Below, piece after piece: positions 23,167 to 34,676 of a stretch of 64,000 nucleotides of DNA (position 1 is its first letter; each line of letters opens with the position of its first letter). Source of the DNA: Scalesia atractyloides. Taxonomy: Eukaryota > Streptophyta > Magnoliopsida > Asterales > Asteraceae. A program made the position numbers and the translations under genes. The DNA lies in the NCBI GenBank assembly GCA_947069175.1, contig CAMTDV010000017.1, positions 36,713,126 to 36,777,125 on the forward strand, given 5' to 3'. Under the pieces are notes generated by a model. It made no database searches and was not told the origin of the DNA. It saw only the letters and a list, made by a program, of their open reading frames with translations.

Positions 23167-23245
23167 GGGTTAGACACGTAGCTCAGTTGGAAGAGCTGCG
23201 TGCACGCAACCGAGAGGTCACGAGTTCGAACCTCGCACGCTACCA
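23167..23245 (+). other. tRNA-like module T3
   Basis: It starts GGGTTAGACA. D-arm-like CGTAGCTC/GAGCTGCG, A-box TAGCTCAGTTG, and a T-arm CGAGTTCGAACCTCG with B-box GTTCGAACC are present, and it ends TACCA. It is the most tRNA-like of the four. The 5' and 3' ends still do not form a regular 7-bp acceptor stem. Confidence 0.65.
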
Positions 23246-24221
23246 ATAATTAAACCGGTTGAACCGGCCGTTGACCAGTCAACCCTTAGAAAAAGGGTAA
23301 TTTTTTTAATTAAAAATCCTTTTTATTTTCTTTGAAAATTAGTTAAAAATACCTCAAAATAAGGTTTTTAAGCTTTTAAAAAAATTGTATCAATTACCCC
23401 AATAACCTAAAAATCTAATAAAAAGCATAAATTAAAAATATTAATTTATCTATTTATCGCATTATTATTTTAGGTTAGTTTTCCTTCGTCTGTTTAATCC
23501 CAAATTCGTGCGCGTTCGTCTTCGATCAAGGAAACGCACCCACTGTGAGTGAATTCTTACAAATTCCCCTTTTTATTCATGTTTTGGGGTGTATCATGTG
23601 TCGCTTTATTTATATTCGTTTATTCAAACTTGTGCTATTACCATTATATGTTCTAAATGTGTGATGTAAATGTTGTTTGTTGTGATGTGTGTTTACATTT
23701 TGTCAAGTTGCGTGCAAATCATTCATTAGGCCCATCAGTTCCTCGTTGGAGACGAGTTGAACATCGCGTGCCTCATTAGATCGGCTCCGTTTGATTGAGC
23801 CTTGATCTCATTGTTCATCATTTGGTGTGTACGTGTGCATTAATTGATATATTGTGTATTGTGATTAAATTTACATATACGTATACTCATATGTGGTTAT
23901 GCACCTTTTTATAACCAATATAACAAATTCGTTCAAATGTTTTCATAAGATTCACTCGCCAACTTTTGTTGATCCAAAACCCTATTTTTACACATGATAC
24001 AGGTGGACAGGTTGAAGCAAGGAACACATAGGAAATTGCCTTAGAAGAAAAATAAAGAAGTCATGAAAATTGTATTTGAATATGTTGTGCTTGTATGTTT
24101 ATTGTAATTTCTTATTTAAAAAGAAATAATAAATATGAAACTTTATAGTAAATGTCATGAGCTTTGATGAAAACCCAGTCATGCCCCGACTACCATTTCC
24201 GTTGCGGGTCAGGGTGTGACA

Positions 24222-25066
24222 GATTGGTATCAGAGCTTTTGACTATAGGGATATAGGATAGGTTAGTAGACCCTTAGAGCCTATACTATAGTTGATTAGA
24301 TTTTAATTGTTTATGTGGTTACATGCAAACTCATGATGTTTATTTGTTTCGTATTTATTACACACACAAATGCATGGAAACACTTCCACTATCATTTTGT
24401 GTGATACTTAATGAGTTATACTTGTTGTCAAACATAACATGCTTACATATACATTCATCACGCATATTTCAATGTTCAGATATTCAAATCATCCCCATAT
24501 TTTCTTTATTCAAGATTTTGTGGCATTTTTCGTTTTTCAATCTCATCAAAGTGAGTTCTACGACGGGCATGTAGTAACTGGAAGGGTACAAGTACCGGTA
24601 GTCGAAACGTCCTGTCTAGGTTGGCATTCGTATAAATCCAATATAACGGACTAGTTTGCCTACCTGGGGACTAACGATGAGAGTACGAAGGACCTATTAG
24701 GCCAAAGCATGCCACACCAAATGTCGTTCGAACTAACCCTACTTTGAGTTGTCATTGTGTCCATAACAGGACACCCTCCGACCTTATACTTTGCTGTCAT
24801 GTTTTATGATTTTCATTCGGGTGGCGCAAGTGTTAACAGACCAACACCAATATGAACCCTACCAGAGCCCAGTAGTCATGGGGGCCCACATGACTACCAA
24901 GGCCAAGTAAGGGGAGATATGGGAGCCCAAACATGAGCAAAGCCCAAGACATCCTATGGATGTAGCAAATTAATTTTCTTCAATTGTTTTGTGAATGTTC
25001 ATTTCTAAATACGACACATGACACCTAAAACATCAAACTCATACTCTCGATACGTATTCCCTGTAG
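24222..25066 (+). other. Element E primer binding site and leader
   Basis: TGGTATCAGAGC at 24225-24236 is the initiator tRNA-Met primer site. The rest to the gag ATG at 25067 is leader without a recognised feature. Confidence 0.85.
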
Positions 25067-26412
25067 ATGTCTTCTAGTCTCTCTCGTAGAGGTATGAGAT
25101 CAGGAAAATCCCGTGAGCGCATGGCTGCCCAAATCGCTCAACAAATGGCCGCCGTAATACCCAACATCGTAGTTCAAGTTCAACAAGCCCTTACCGCTAA
25201 TCCCGTCAACCCAATCAACCAAGAAGATCAAAACGTTGTCAACCCTCCCCCAAATACCACTAAATGCACCTTCAAGCATTTCAAATCCTGCGATCCTCCA
25301 AAATACAAAGGGATTGAAGGTGTCACCCCTCTCCTCCATTGGTTTGAGGAGATGGAAAACACTTTTCTCAATTACGACTGCCCCGATGATCGCAAGGTCC
25401 GATATGCTACCGGTCGTTTGTTCGGAGTAGCACTTACATGGTGGAATACAGAGAAGGGCAAGCGAGGTGCTGAGGATGCTATGACCTTGACTTGGGAAGA
25501 GTTGAGGGAGATCATGACAAGACGTTTCTGTCCAAGAAGCGAAATCAAGAATTAGAAGATGAGTTCTACTCTTTGAAACAAAAGGAGGGCGACCACACCA
25601 CATACAACAAGAGATTTCTTGAGTTGAATCAGATGGTCCCCAACTTGTTCACTCCCCTCTACCGTTTGATCGAGCACTACATTCGAGGTCTTCCTTCAAA
25701 AATTCAAGACCCTGTAATAAGTACCACACCTGCAACTTTGGAAGCAGCAATGGAGTTAGCTACAGAGCTCACCGAAAACCACATACGGAATAAAGACTTC
25801 AAGGAGGAGAAGAAGAAGGATAAAGCATCAACCGAAACCTCAAACTCAACCAAGACCGAATCTTCTTCTCAACCCACTTCTAAGAGAAAACGAGACGGGA
25901 AAAATTTTGCTGTCACCCAAGGCAATCAACCAGCTCCACAAGCCGTACCCCTCCAAGCTATCCCAATCACTCAAGTAGCACCCAACCCTATTTACCCAAA
26001 TAAGAAACCTTACATTGGACCTCACCCTCAATGCAACACCTGCTTTTATCACCATCCATCTACCATACCTTGTCGACTGTGTGCTAATTGTGGGCGTTAT
26101 GGTCATTTGAGCAAAACTTGTCGTACCCCTCAAAACCAAGCTTCATCCCCGACACAAAACATGATCCAATCATATCAACAACCCCAATACCCCATGTTCC
26201 ACATGTTCGAGCTTGCTTTAATTGTGGGGACCCTACCCATTTTAGAAACACGTGCCCTCGATTGGTTAACATCATAAACGCCCAAGCTCAAGCAACCCAG
26301 TTAACCAAGCAAATCAAGCAAACCCAGCACTACCACCAGCAAGAGGAAGAGCTTACAACATCAATGCCAATCTGTTGAAGATAATAACGGCCCAAACGAA
26401 CAACCCAACTAG
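25067..26412 (+). pseudogene. gag: Element E gag, right copy (full length, frameshifted)
   Basis: The start is ATG 25067 (MSSSLSRRGMRSGKSRERMAAQ). The gag core includes FKHFKSCDPPKYKG and LHWFEEMENTF, then LTWEELREIMTRRFCP. One missing A near 25551 relative to the left copy shifts the frame, and it continues as 25492-26277. The first zinc knuckle CANCGRYGHLSKTC is intact here. A second frameshift follows near 26199, before the second knuckle, CFNCGDPTHFRNTCPR. Protease, RT and integrase are absent: the next LTR starts 820 bases later. Each E gag copy has a base the other lacks. Confidence 0.87.
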
Positions 26413-26809
26413 CCTTCCCTCACCAAGAATCAAGACTCAGCTCCAACCGTCTAGTTCTTAATGTTTTCTCAATCTTTACGTATCCCTGTTAAAAATTGGG
26501 AATTTATGTATCCAAGAATTTTAATGGAAATTGATATTACATTTTGTTTTATATCTTTACTCATTGATTTAACTTTCATATCATCATACATCACGACGTA
26601 TCTCGATCTCATCATTTAAAGAAGTTGAGTTGTGTCTCACTTTTTCATAGACTGACCCCTTCATCATAACAAGCGAGAGAGGTAGTCGTCATTCAGTCAT
26701 GTATTCTTTCAGATTTGAGACTCAAGTTTTGGCTGTTGTGTTTGTTTTGTAGATTTTAGAATCACATAGAACTAATCATAACTTACTGACAAAGCCAATG
26801 AAAATTTGA

Positions 26810-26860
26810 CAAGAATATGGTGGATACGCCGCTGGTACTTCCTATATATAAGTATTCTTG
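26810..26860 (+). ncRNA. Candidate structured RNA module, E right copy
   Basis: It has the same core as at 21506-21554, with arms CAAGAATA/TATTCTTG paired over 8 bp. In the left copy the outermost pair is not formed (C opposite A), so this copy extends the stem by one pair. It lies in the post-gag region (26413-27232), which otherwise holds only a purine tract at 27219-27232. Confidence 0.5.
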
Positions 26861-27232
26861 CCAAAGGATCAAAAGCATTGTCAGGCGGTTATGAGAAGTT
26901 TCCGTGTAGGTTTTAATATTGTCATAGTTGAAGTTTTTGTATTGATACAAGCTTATCTTTTCAATGCATCAATACTCTCAAAACTCTTATGCATGGGAAC
27001 ATATTCAGTCAATCAACTCTGTTTATCAATGTTTTCGCATTTTTTAGGCATCAAAAAGCGATTCCTATAGCAAGGTATTCAACCCTTACTAGGAACATTA
27101 CCGCCTCAAATAAAATTTAAACTTTCACCATCTTCTGATTACGTAATTGTCAAATTAAAACACCCTCCCTTCGAGTCAAATACACCACTACTACTTAAAT
27201 TTCGGGACGAAATTTCTAAAAGTAGGGGATAC

Positions 27233-29525
27233 TGTAACATTTATGTAAAACGGGTTTCAAAACCCGCTTCGTTTAACAATCAAATATTCAGTTAAAGTTC
27301 ATTGCGTATCCAATTAGTGCCGGTTATTTTTTTTAAAATGTTTCATAATTAATAAATATTGTAGAATTTAAAAACTATAATAAATAATAATAATAATAAT
27401 AAAGATAATAAGTAAATGAAAATAAAAATAAACTCAAAAAAAATATATAAAACAAACATTTGAAAGGAGTAGCCGGGTTTCGAACCCGGGTCTCCCGCTT
27501 GTACCCATCAACCACACACACCGCATACACCACTGAGCTACACGCACCACTTGTGATTAAAACCAAAATCATTAGAACTTATACGCATTTTCGCTAAACC
27601 TGCAAATTTGAACGTTGATAACTGCCGAAACCGCCATTTGCATTGATTTAGCTCAATAATCAGATTCTGTTTAACAAACGCATGTAACTGATGGTTGAAT
27701 ATCAGTTATAACCGTTATTTAAAACACAATTGATTCAAAACCGTTTCTTTTAAGAATTTAAAATCATTGACCTTGATTTTTGGGTCTTTAAATCGAAACC
27801 GAAACAGCTTGTTCACCTTATAAATATCCAACCAATTCCATGTGATCAATTCGCTCAGAACCGCACTCTCTTCTTGAAATTTTCTTTCAAAGCAAATTGC
27901 CGGGAAATCCTTGCACTCTCCGGTGGTATCGCCGGAAAACCGGAACCTTGTTTCAGATGGTATAAACTCCTAAACCTTTTTATATCTTGTTTTTTTAGTA
28001 CATTCTAGATTTCAAATAGGCAACCCAGAACTGTTAAAAAAAATGATAACAGTGGATCTTGTTCTGGGTTTCTTTTAAGGAAGAAGATGAAGTTGAGTAC
28101 GAGTTGATAATTAATTAAAAACTGGTTTTGAAATGGGTTAGACACATAGTCCAGTGGTGGACTATGTGCAATTTCAACACACTGATCATGGGTTTGATTC
28201 GCGTCTGTGTACGGTTCCAGCTATAACAAAACTTTTTTTTAAATAGTCAGAACACCTCTCAGATTTGCATTTAAATTTAATATAAATCTTAAGATAATCG
28301 GGTTAGACACCCAGCCCAGTTGGTTGGGCTGGGTGCAAAACATGTCTGAGGTCGCGGGTTCGAGTCGGATTCTTCACACTGGTTCGCTCATTTAAATCCA
28401 TTTTAAATTAATTAATTTCTGAAATATTCTAATCAGTATATAAGTATAATAAAAATCAAGAATCTAACGGGTTAGACACGTAGCTCAATTGGAAGAGCTG
28501 CGTGCACGCAACCGAGAGGTCACGAGTTCGAACCTCGCACGCTACCAATAATTAAACCGGTTGAACCGGCCGTTGACCAGTCAACCCTTAGAAAAAGGGT
28601 AATTTTTTTAATTAAAAATCCTTTTTATTTTCTTTGAAAATTAGTTAAAAATACCTCAAAATAAGGTTTTTAAGCTTTTAAAAAAATTGTATCAATTACC
28701 CCAATAACCTAAAAATCTAATAAAAAGCATAAATTAAAAATATTAATTTATCTATTTATCGCATTATTATTTTAGGTTAGTTTTCCTTCGTCTGTTTAAT
28801 CCCAAATTCGTGCGCGTTCGTCTTCGATCAAGGAAACGCACCCACTGTGAGTGAATTCTTACAAATTCCCCTTTTTATTCATGTTTTGGGGTGTATCATG
28901 TGTCGCTTTATTTATATTCGTTTATTCAAACTTGTGCTATTACCATTATATGATCTAAATGTGTGATGTAAATGTTGTTTGTTGTGATGTGTGTTTACAT
29001 TTTGTCAAGTTGCGTGCAAATCATTCATTAGGCCCATCAGTTCCTCGTTGGAGACGAGTTGAACATCGCGTGCCTCATTAGATCGGCTCTGTTTGATTGA
29101 GCCTTGATCTCATTGTTCATCATTTGGTGTGTACGTGTGCATTAATTGATATATTGTGTATTGTGATTAAATTTACATATACGTATACTCATATGTGGTT
29201 ATGCACCTTTTTATAACCAATATAACAAATTCGTTCAAATGTTTTCATAAGATTCACTCGCCAACTTTTGTTGACCCAAAACCCTATTTTTACACATGAT
29301 ACAGGTGGACAGGTTGAAGCAAGGAACACATAGGAAATTGCCTTAGAAGAAAAATAAAGAAGTCATGAAAATTGTATTTGAATATGTTGTGCTTGTATGT
29401 TTATTGTAATTTCTTATTTAAAAAGAAATAATAAATATGAAACTTTATAGTAAATGTCATGAGCTTTGATGAAAACCCAGTCATGCCCCGACTACCATTT
29501 CCGCTGGGGGTCAGGGGGTGTGACA
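27233..29525 (+). mobile_element. Element E LTR, right of two
   Basis: It starts TGTAACATTTATG and ends GGGTGTGACA. It is almost identical to 21928-24221, which indicates a recent origin. tRNA-like modules are at 27467-27549 (minus), 28135-28214, 28300-28382 and 28469-28547 (plus). The right flank resumes Athila sequence at 29526. Confidence 0.92.
28135..28547 (+). other. tRNA-like modules T1-T3 in the right E LTR
   Basis: Three modules each start GGGTTAGACA and carry a D-arm-like hairpin followed by a GTTCGANNC or similar B-box. T1 here has GTTTGATTC in place of GTTCGATTC and T3 has CAATTGG in place of CAGTTGG. The hairpin stems are unchanged. Confidence 0.6.
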
Positions 29526-30223
29526 AATGTAGCTGCCAAAATCTTGTGGATAAACCTCCAAACTGGATCAGTGATGTTACTCACAACCATGTTGTTCGAG
29601 TAAGCAACCCTCGAGATAGTACCTCAAAACCTAGACAGCTCGGTCGACCGAACACTGTAATCATGATCTTTCTTGAAAACCCCTCGTAATAAAATCAACT
29701 GTCTTAACCTCCTCTTCCGTGTAGAACTGCAAGCCACAGCAAATTGTGGGATCGTCATCTCATAAGATTTCCTTCCTAAAGCAAAGAACCCTGCATCTTT
29801 CTCATAGAAATTCCCTTGTTTGTAATCGAAAGTGGAGTGAAACTCTAGGGTAATTTCCTTGTACTGTCTAACATCACAATCCAGGACCCTCCTAAACCTC
29901 GGTCCTAACAACTGCTCCACCCTGGCTCTTGCCCCCAAACGATCCAACAACTCCCAATCGATCCTTCTAAACTTCAGCAAATCGACTGAAATCAGAGAAC
30001 TTAGCCTGTCATACTCCCCCAAATTTAACTCAAATTGCAAAAATGGACTGTCCACAAGTCTTGTACTCTGACCATGTGGGAAACACGACCCCCTGTAATC
30101 TACCTCCCTGTAGTAGACATACCCTTCTTGTTGAGCCGGCTCCACCGGAACACCTTGAGGGCGAGCTGTTGGCCCTCTTTTCCTGCCCCTCTTGCTTGAC
30201 CAACCTTCACCTGACATCTGCAA
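29526..30223 (-). pseudogene. Element C post-integrase ORF, N-terminal part
   Basis: The minus-strand frame starts at 30223 (MQMSGEGWSSKRGRK). It includes KFRRIDWELLDRLGARARVEQLLGPRFRRVLD and YKEITLEFHSTFDYK. It resembles the ORF at 59608-60734 (LQKVDLDLLGQSERFEDLMTPPWNRIFD, YVELVIEFFASF), so both are the conserved Athila post-integrase ORF. The first frame stops at 29624 and the homology runs on to 29526, where the E insertion begins. Its molecular role is not established; the position invites the label env-like, but no signal peptide or transmembrane span is seen here. Confidence 0.7.
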
Positions 30224-31690
30224 AACAATTCAAATTTGACAAAACAAAGCAAAGCAGATCATTAGCAGTCACAAACTATTTTTGGTATTTTTTAATTTTT
30301 AAATTTTTTTTAGATTTTTGAAAAGTTTTTTTGTAAAAATTGGAACAACCGTATAGCATTTCTTTCGCGGTTGAAACCGAAAAAACGAAAAACGAAAAAC
30401 TGGGTTACCGTTTACAAAAGCATAAGTCATAAACAACCTCACCCGAATGGAGATTGAGTACGGGCGAGGCGTTTTGTACCTGTACATGCACATAAGTAAA
30501 CCCATGACCAACTAGAACTAAAACTACTAGACTCGATAGATACGATTCAATGTACACTACCCCCTTCGGCACATTAATTGTCCTCAATTAAATCTCAAGT
30601 GCCAAAACAAACCAACATTGAGTGTTAAACCAAGTAAAGCTTAAAACTCTATATCGTAAGCAGTGAAACAGGTCAAAATTAGGTCATAAACGCAAGTTTA
30701 TCTCAAAAATTACCAACACGAATCCCCACACTCAATGTTACTACACCCAAACCTATGGCAGCCGCAAAAACACAAGTATTCTTCCCAAACTAAGCCTTAC
30801 GCAACCTGCAATATGCTAACTAACCAACCCAAACCATCCGCAATCGCATCCTTGCATTAGCATGCTCAAAACACAAGTCTAGGCCACAAAGACTAACTCT
30901 AATCCAACTAAACACTGAAAGAACGAACTCATAGTACAAAATACAAGAAAACATTCCTTGGAATCTGATTAGACAGAAGAAGTAAGAAAAATCCGGTTGA
31001 AGCTTGAAACCCTCGTGACAATCCCATATTGATGATGAAAGGTGGAAGATTGATGGTTGAAATTGGTGGAATAATGGTTTTGGGTGAATGGGGGTGGCTA
31101 ATTTGAGTGGAATTTGCTGAAATTCGGAGATATATAGTGGTGTTTGGTGGTTTTCGGCGTTTGTGGAAGAAGAAGTAAGGCCAAAATATGTAAAAACTAG
31201 GGTTAAATCGTCAGTGGGCTGCAAAGAATGGGACTCACGGGCCGCGAGTCATCTCGGTATTCAGGTCGCGCCCCGCCAGCGTGTTGCTGACATCACCTAA
31301 CATGGGCTTCTCGCGGGCCGCGAATAGAAGAGCCAAAGGCTCTCGCGGCCCGCCAGTAGGCATTTTCAACAAAAGTTTCAAAATTTTGCCCAGTTCAAGC
31401 CTTAGAAAATTTTTTAACACTTAACCAAACCTCTCATAACACAACCCAAAATTTTTCTAACTCTGGAACTTACCTGGAGCTCGTTTTCTCTTGAAATCTC
31501 GCACATCCTCGGCTATGAATCCCTGCAAAAGACTCGAAAACACCAAACAAAGACCAACAAACTACCAAAAACAACCGTTAGCTACGAACAAGCATAAAAA
31601 ATCAATGAAGATACAAACGGTGCAAACTCTACACTTGAGCTTCGACTCAAGACAGTAAGTGATGATGTTGGGCATGTCCTCGAGAGGAGT
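30224..31690 (-). other. Element C integrase-to-ORF spacer with GC-rich module
   Basis: No gene is supported here; the 134-codon minus frame at 30820-31224 has no recognisable domain. A purine tract (minus-strand AGTGTGGGG) lies at about 30724-30732. At 31220-31360 a GC-rich block contains several CTCGCGG(C)CCGC inverted motifs around TGACATCA; a similar block is in the C LTRs. Confidence 0.55.
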
Positions 31691-32830
31691 TACCTCCTTC
31701 TCGGTGTTATCTATCGGACCACCTAAATAGTGCTTTAACCTATGACCATTTACCTTCCACGAGCGTTGTGTGGCCTTATCAAACACTTCTATCGCCCCAT
31801 GCGGAAATACCTCTTTAACAATATATGGTCCCGCCCACTTTGACTTCAATTTCCCGGGAAACAACTTCAATCTCGAATTATAAAGAAGTACCTTGTCGCC
31901 AACCGAGAATTCCTTCAACCCCTTCAACTTTCGATCATGCAAAGCTTTCGACTTTTCCTTAATACTCCATGATCTTTCATAACCCGCATCTCGAAGCGCT
32001 TCCAACTCATGGATTTGAAAATATCTACGCTTAGCCGCTTCGGACAAATCTAAGTTTACGGTCTTAAGGGCCCAAAGAGCCCTATGTTCCAATTCTACGG
32101 AAAGATGGCACGCTTTGCCATATACGACCATGAACGGTGTGGTCCCTAAAGGTGTCTTGTAGGCGGTACGAAACGCCCACAAAGCATCATCAAGCTTGTC
32201 GTACCAATCTTTCCTAGACTTCCCTACCATGTTTTCTAAGATTCTCTTCACTCCCCTATTTGCATTCTCTACTTGACCACTCGTTTGTGGATGATAAGAG
32301 GTGGACAAACGGTGGGTTACTCCATAACGCTCCAATGCCTTTTCCATCACGACATTACAAAAATACGAACCTCGGTCACTTATAAGGGCTTTGGGTGTAC
32401 CGAATCACGTGAACAACTTCTTCAAAAATCTCACCACCACCCGGGCATCATTTATAGGCAAAGCTTGAGCTTCCACAACTTAGAGACGTAATCGATTGCC
32501 ATAAGGATGTACCCATTCACACTAGATGGGGGAAAAGGTCCCATGAAGTCAATGCCCCATACGCCGAAGACTTCGAGTACTTGAATGGGATTTTGGGGCA
32601 TCTCATTCTTGGATGAGATATTGCTGGTACGTTGGCAAGCGTCACACTTCTTAACAAACTCAATCGCATCCTCTACTACCGTGGGCCAATAAAAACCACA
32701 ATCAAAAACCTTTTATGCGGTAGCATTCGCACCATGATGACCCCCATTTAAACCCTCGTGCACATGCCTAAGGATGTCTATACCTTCCTCCCTAGCTACA
32801 CACCCCTCCTAAGAATGCAGTCGCCTTCTA
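31691..32830 (-). pseudogene. Element C integrase, interrupted
   Basis: Reading on the minus strand, the zinc-binding part shows CDACQRTSNISSKNE (near 32640) and the core contains MPQNPIQVLEVFGVWGIDFMGPF, where the first catalytic Asp lies. The region around 32350-32470 is broken by stops and frameshifts. The frame from 32350 continues with SYHPQTSGQVE and the C-terminal domain to about 31700. Integrase inserts the DNA copy into the host chromosome. It aligns closely with the integrase of H (58014-59085). Confidence 0.85.
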
Positions 32831-33472
32831 TCCTAAAAGGAATGGATCATCCCATATATACTTCCTCACATCCCTAAACAACTTTTTCTTTTGTTGGGCA
32901 TTCATATCCCCTATGACATATCCATTAGCCAAATAATTCGCTAGATCACTAAACGAAGGCAACCCCTCTCTCTCGGCCTCTACAAAATCTATGGACTCGT
33001 GAGGGAATCTATCTCCTATTGCCTCCTCACGAATCTCCTCTCTGTTCGGATCCTCTAACCGCGACAAGTGATCGGCGGCTAAATTCCCGGCCCCCTTTTT
33101 GTCCCTAATCTCAATGTCAAACTCGGAAAGCAATAGTATCCACCGGATGAGTTGGGGTTTAGTTTCTTTCTTTTGAAAGAGAAAACGCAAGGCGGAATGG
33201 TCAGTGAAAACAACAGTTTTGGAAAGCACGAGATAGGATCGAAATTTGTCGAAAGCGAATACTATGGCTAAGAGCTCCTTCTCCATGGTGGTGTAGTTCT
33301 CTTCAGCATCATTTAACGTTTTGCTCATGTAGTAGATCGGATGAAAGTGCTTGTCCTTTCTTTGTCCTAAAACCACATCTACGGCATAGTCACTCGCATC
33401 GCACATGAGCTCGAACGGTAAGCTCCATTCGGGCGAGATAAGAATAGGGGCACTAACAAGCTTTTCCTTCAA
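32828..33472 (-). pseudogene. Element C RNase H domain
   Basis: The minus-strand frame begins MKEKLVSAPILISPEW, with the RNase H motifs MCDASDYAV, KELLAIVFAFDKF and VFTDHSALRF carrying the acidic residues, and ends near HLSRLEDP. RNase H degrades the RNA strand during reverse transcription. It is separated from RT only by a stop near 33480 and was part of the same polyprotein. Confidence 0.87.
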
Positions 33473-33490
33473 AGAAGTGAAAGCTTTAAG

Positions 33491-34676
33491 TCACTCCTCC
33501 TCAAAGGCGAAAGGAACATCTTTCTCCAAAAGACGGGTCATGGGGCGTGTGATCTTAGAGAAATCCTTAATGAAACGCCTATAGAATCCCGCATGACCAA
33601 GAAAACTTTGAATTGACTTAACACTAGTAGATGGAGGTAAACGACTAATGGTATCTATCTTGGCCCTATCGACATCTATCCCTACTCTCGAGATCTTGTG
33701 TCCCAACACAATCCCTTCCGTCACCATAAAGTGACACTTTTCCCAATTCAACATCAACTTCGTTTCTATGCACCTCTTCGTCATCCGCTCCAAATTACCT
33801 AAACAATGGTCAAAAGAATCATCATAGACCGAGTAGTCATCCATAAAGACTTCCATATAACACTCAACCATGTCTTGGAAGATCACGACCATGCACCGCT
33901 GAAACGTAGCCGGTGCGTTACATAATCCGAAGGGCATGCGTCGGTACGCATATGTGCCATAAGGACATGTAAAAGTAGTTTTCTCTTGGTCCTCCGGGGC
34001 GATTGGGATTTGGAAATAGCCAACTGAAGACCCGCAAGAAGCTCGAGCATTTGATCGATGAACGGTAGAGGAAAATGGTACTTCCTGGTGGCGCCATTGA
34101 GCTTGCGGTAGGGAAGGAATAAGCTCATTTTTCGCATTCGTGATGACGGTCATCCCTCCCTTCTTAGGGACGACTTGGGTGGGACTAACCCATGAGGAAT
34201 CAGATATAGGATAGATTAGCCCGACCTCCATCAACTTAATTACCTCTTTCCTAACCACCTCTTTCATGTTAGGATTTAGATGCCTTTGAGGTTGCACTAC
34301 CGGTTTGAATTCGTCTTCCATGAGAATCCGGTGTGTGCAAAACGTGGGGCTAATCCCCTTGATATCGGACAATCCCCAAGCTATGGCATCTTTGTGCTCT
34401 CGTAGCACCTCAACCAACCTACACTTCTCCTTCTCCGTCAACTTAGATGAGATGATAACGGGCAAACTAGAATCTTCTCCAAAGAACGCATATTCTAAAT
34501 GGGATGGAAGGACCTTAAGCTCTAAAGGTGACAACTCTAAAGGTTTTCTCTCCACCTCTTCCCTAATATCACACAACTCTAATGTTTCCGGAATCCACTC
34601 CGGATCCTCTCCAACTTCCTCATCCTCACTCTCAAACTCAATCTCATCTCTACCCACTAGATCACCCCCACTAATG
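33491..34676 (-). pseudogene. Element C reverse transcriptase
   Basis: The minus-strand frame from 34657 includes VVRKEVIKLMEVGLIYPISD, SSWVSPTQVVPKKGG and, after a local rearrangement, TFTCPYGTYAYRRMPFGLCNAPATFQ. The catalytic motif is present as VFMDDYSVY (near 33830-33850). There is a frame disturbance around 34070-34150 where the 84-codon alternative frame reads KLNGATRKYHFPLPFIDQMLE. RT copies the element RNA into DNA. The upstream linker (SGGDLVGRDEIEFE) continues across insertion D to 37030. Confidence 0.87.

Larger units (their letters stand above)
21928..24221 (+). mobile_element. Element E LTR, left of two
   Basis: It starts TGTAACATTTATG, ends CGGGTCAGGGTGTGACA, and has a primer site immediately after. 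It is nearly identical to 27233-29525 and belongs to the same family as solo LTR D (34677-37029). TATAAATA at 22517-22524 is the likely promoter. One tRNA-like module lies upstream of it on the minus strand and three lie downstream on the plus strand. Confidence 0.92.

Noticed and set aside
23167..23245. A functional tRNA gene
   Set aside because: A- and B-boxes and D- and T-arms are present, but no regular 7-bp acceptor stem or standard anticodon arm can be formed. Kept as a tRNA-like module.
30820..31224. Minus-strand ORF of 134 codons
   Set aside because: Lies in the Athila integrase-to-ORF spacer, has no domain, and the corresponding spacer in H has no counterpart.
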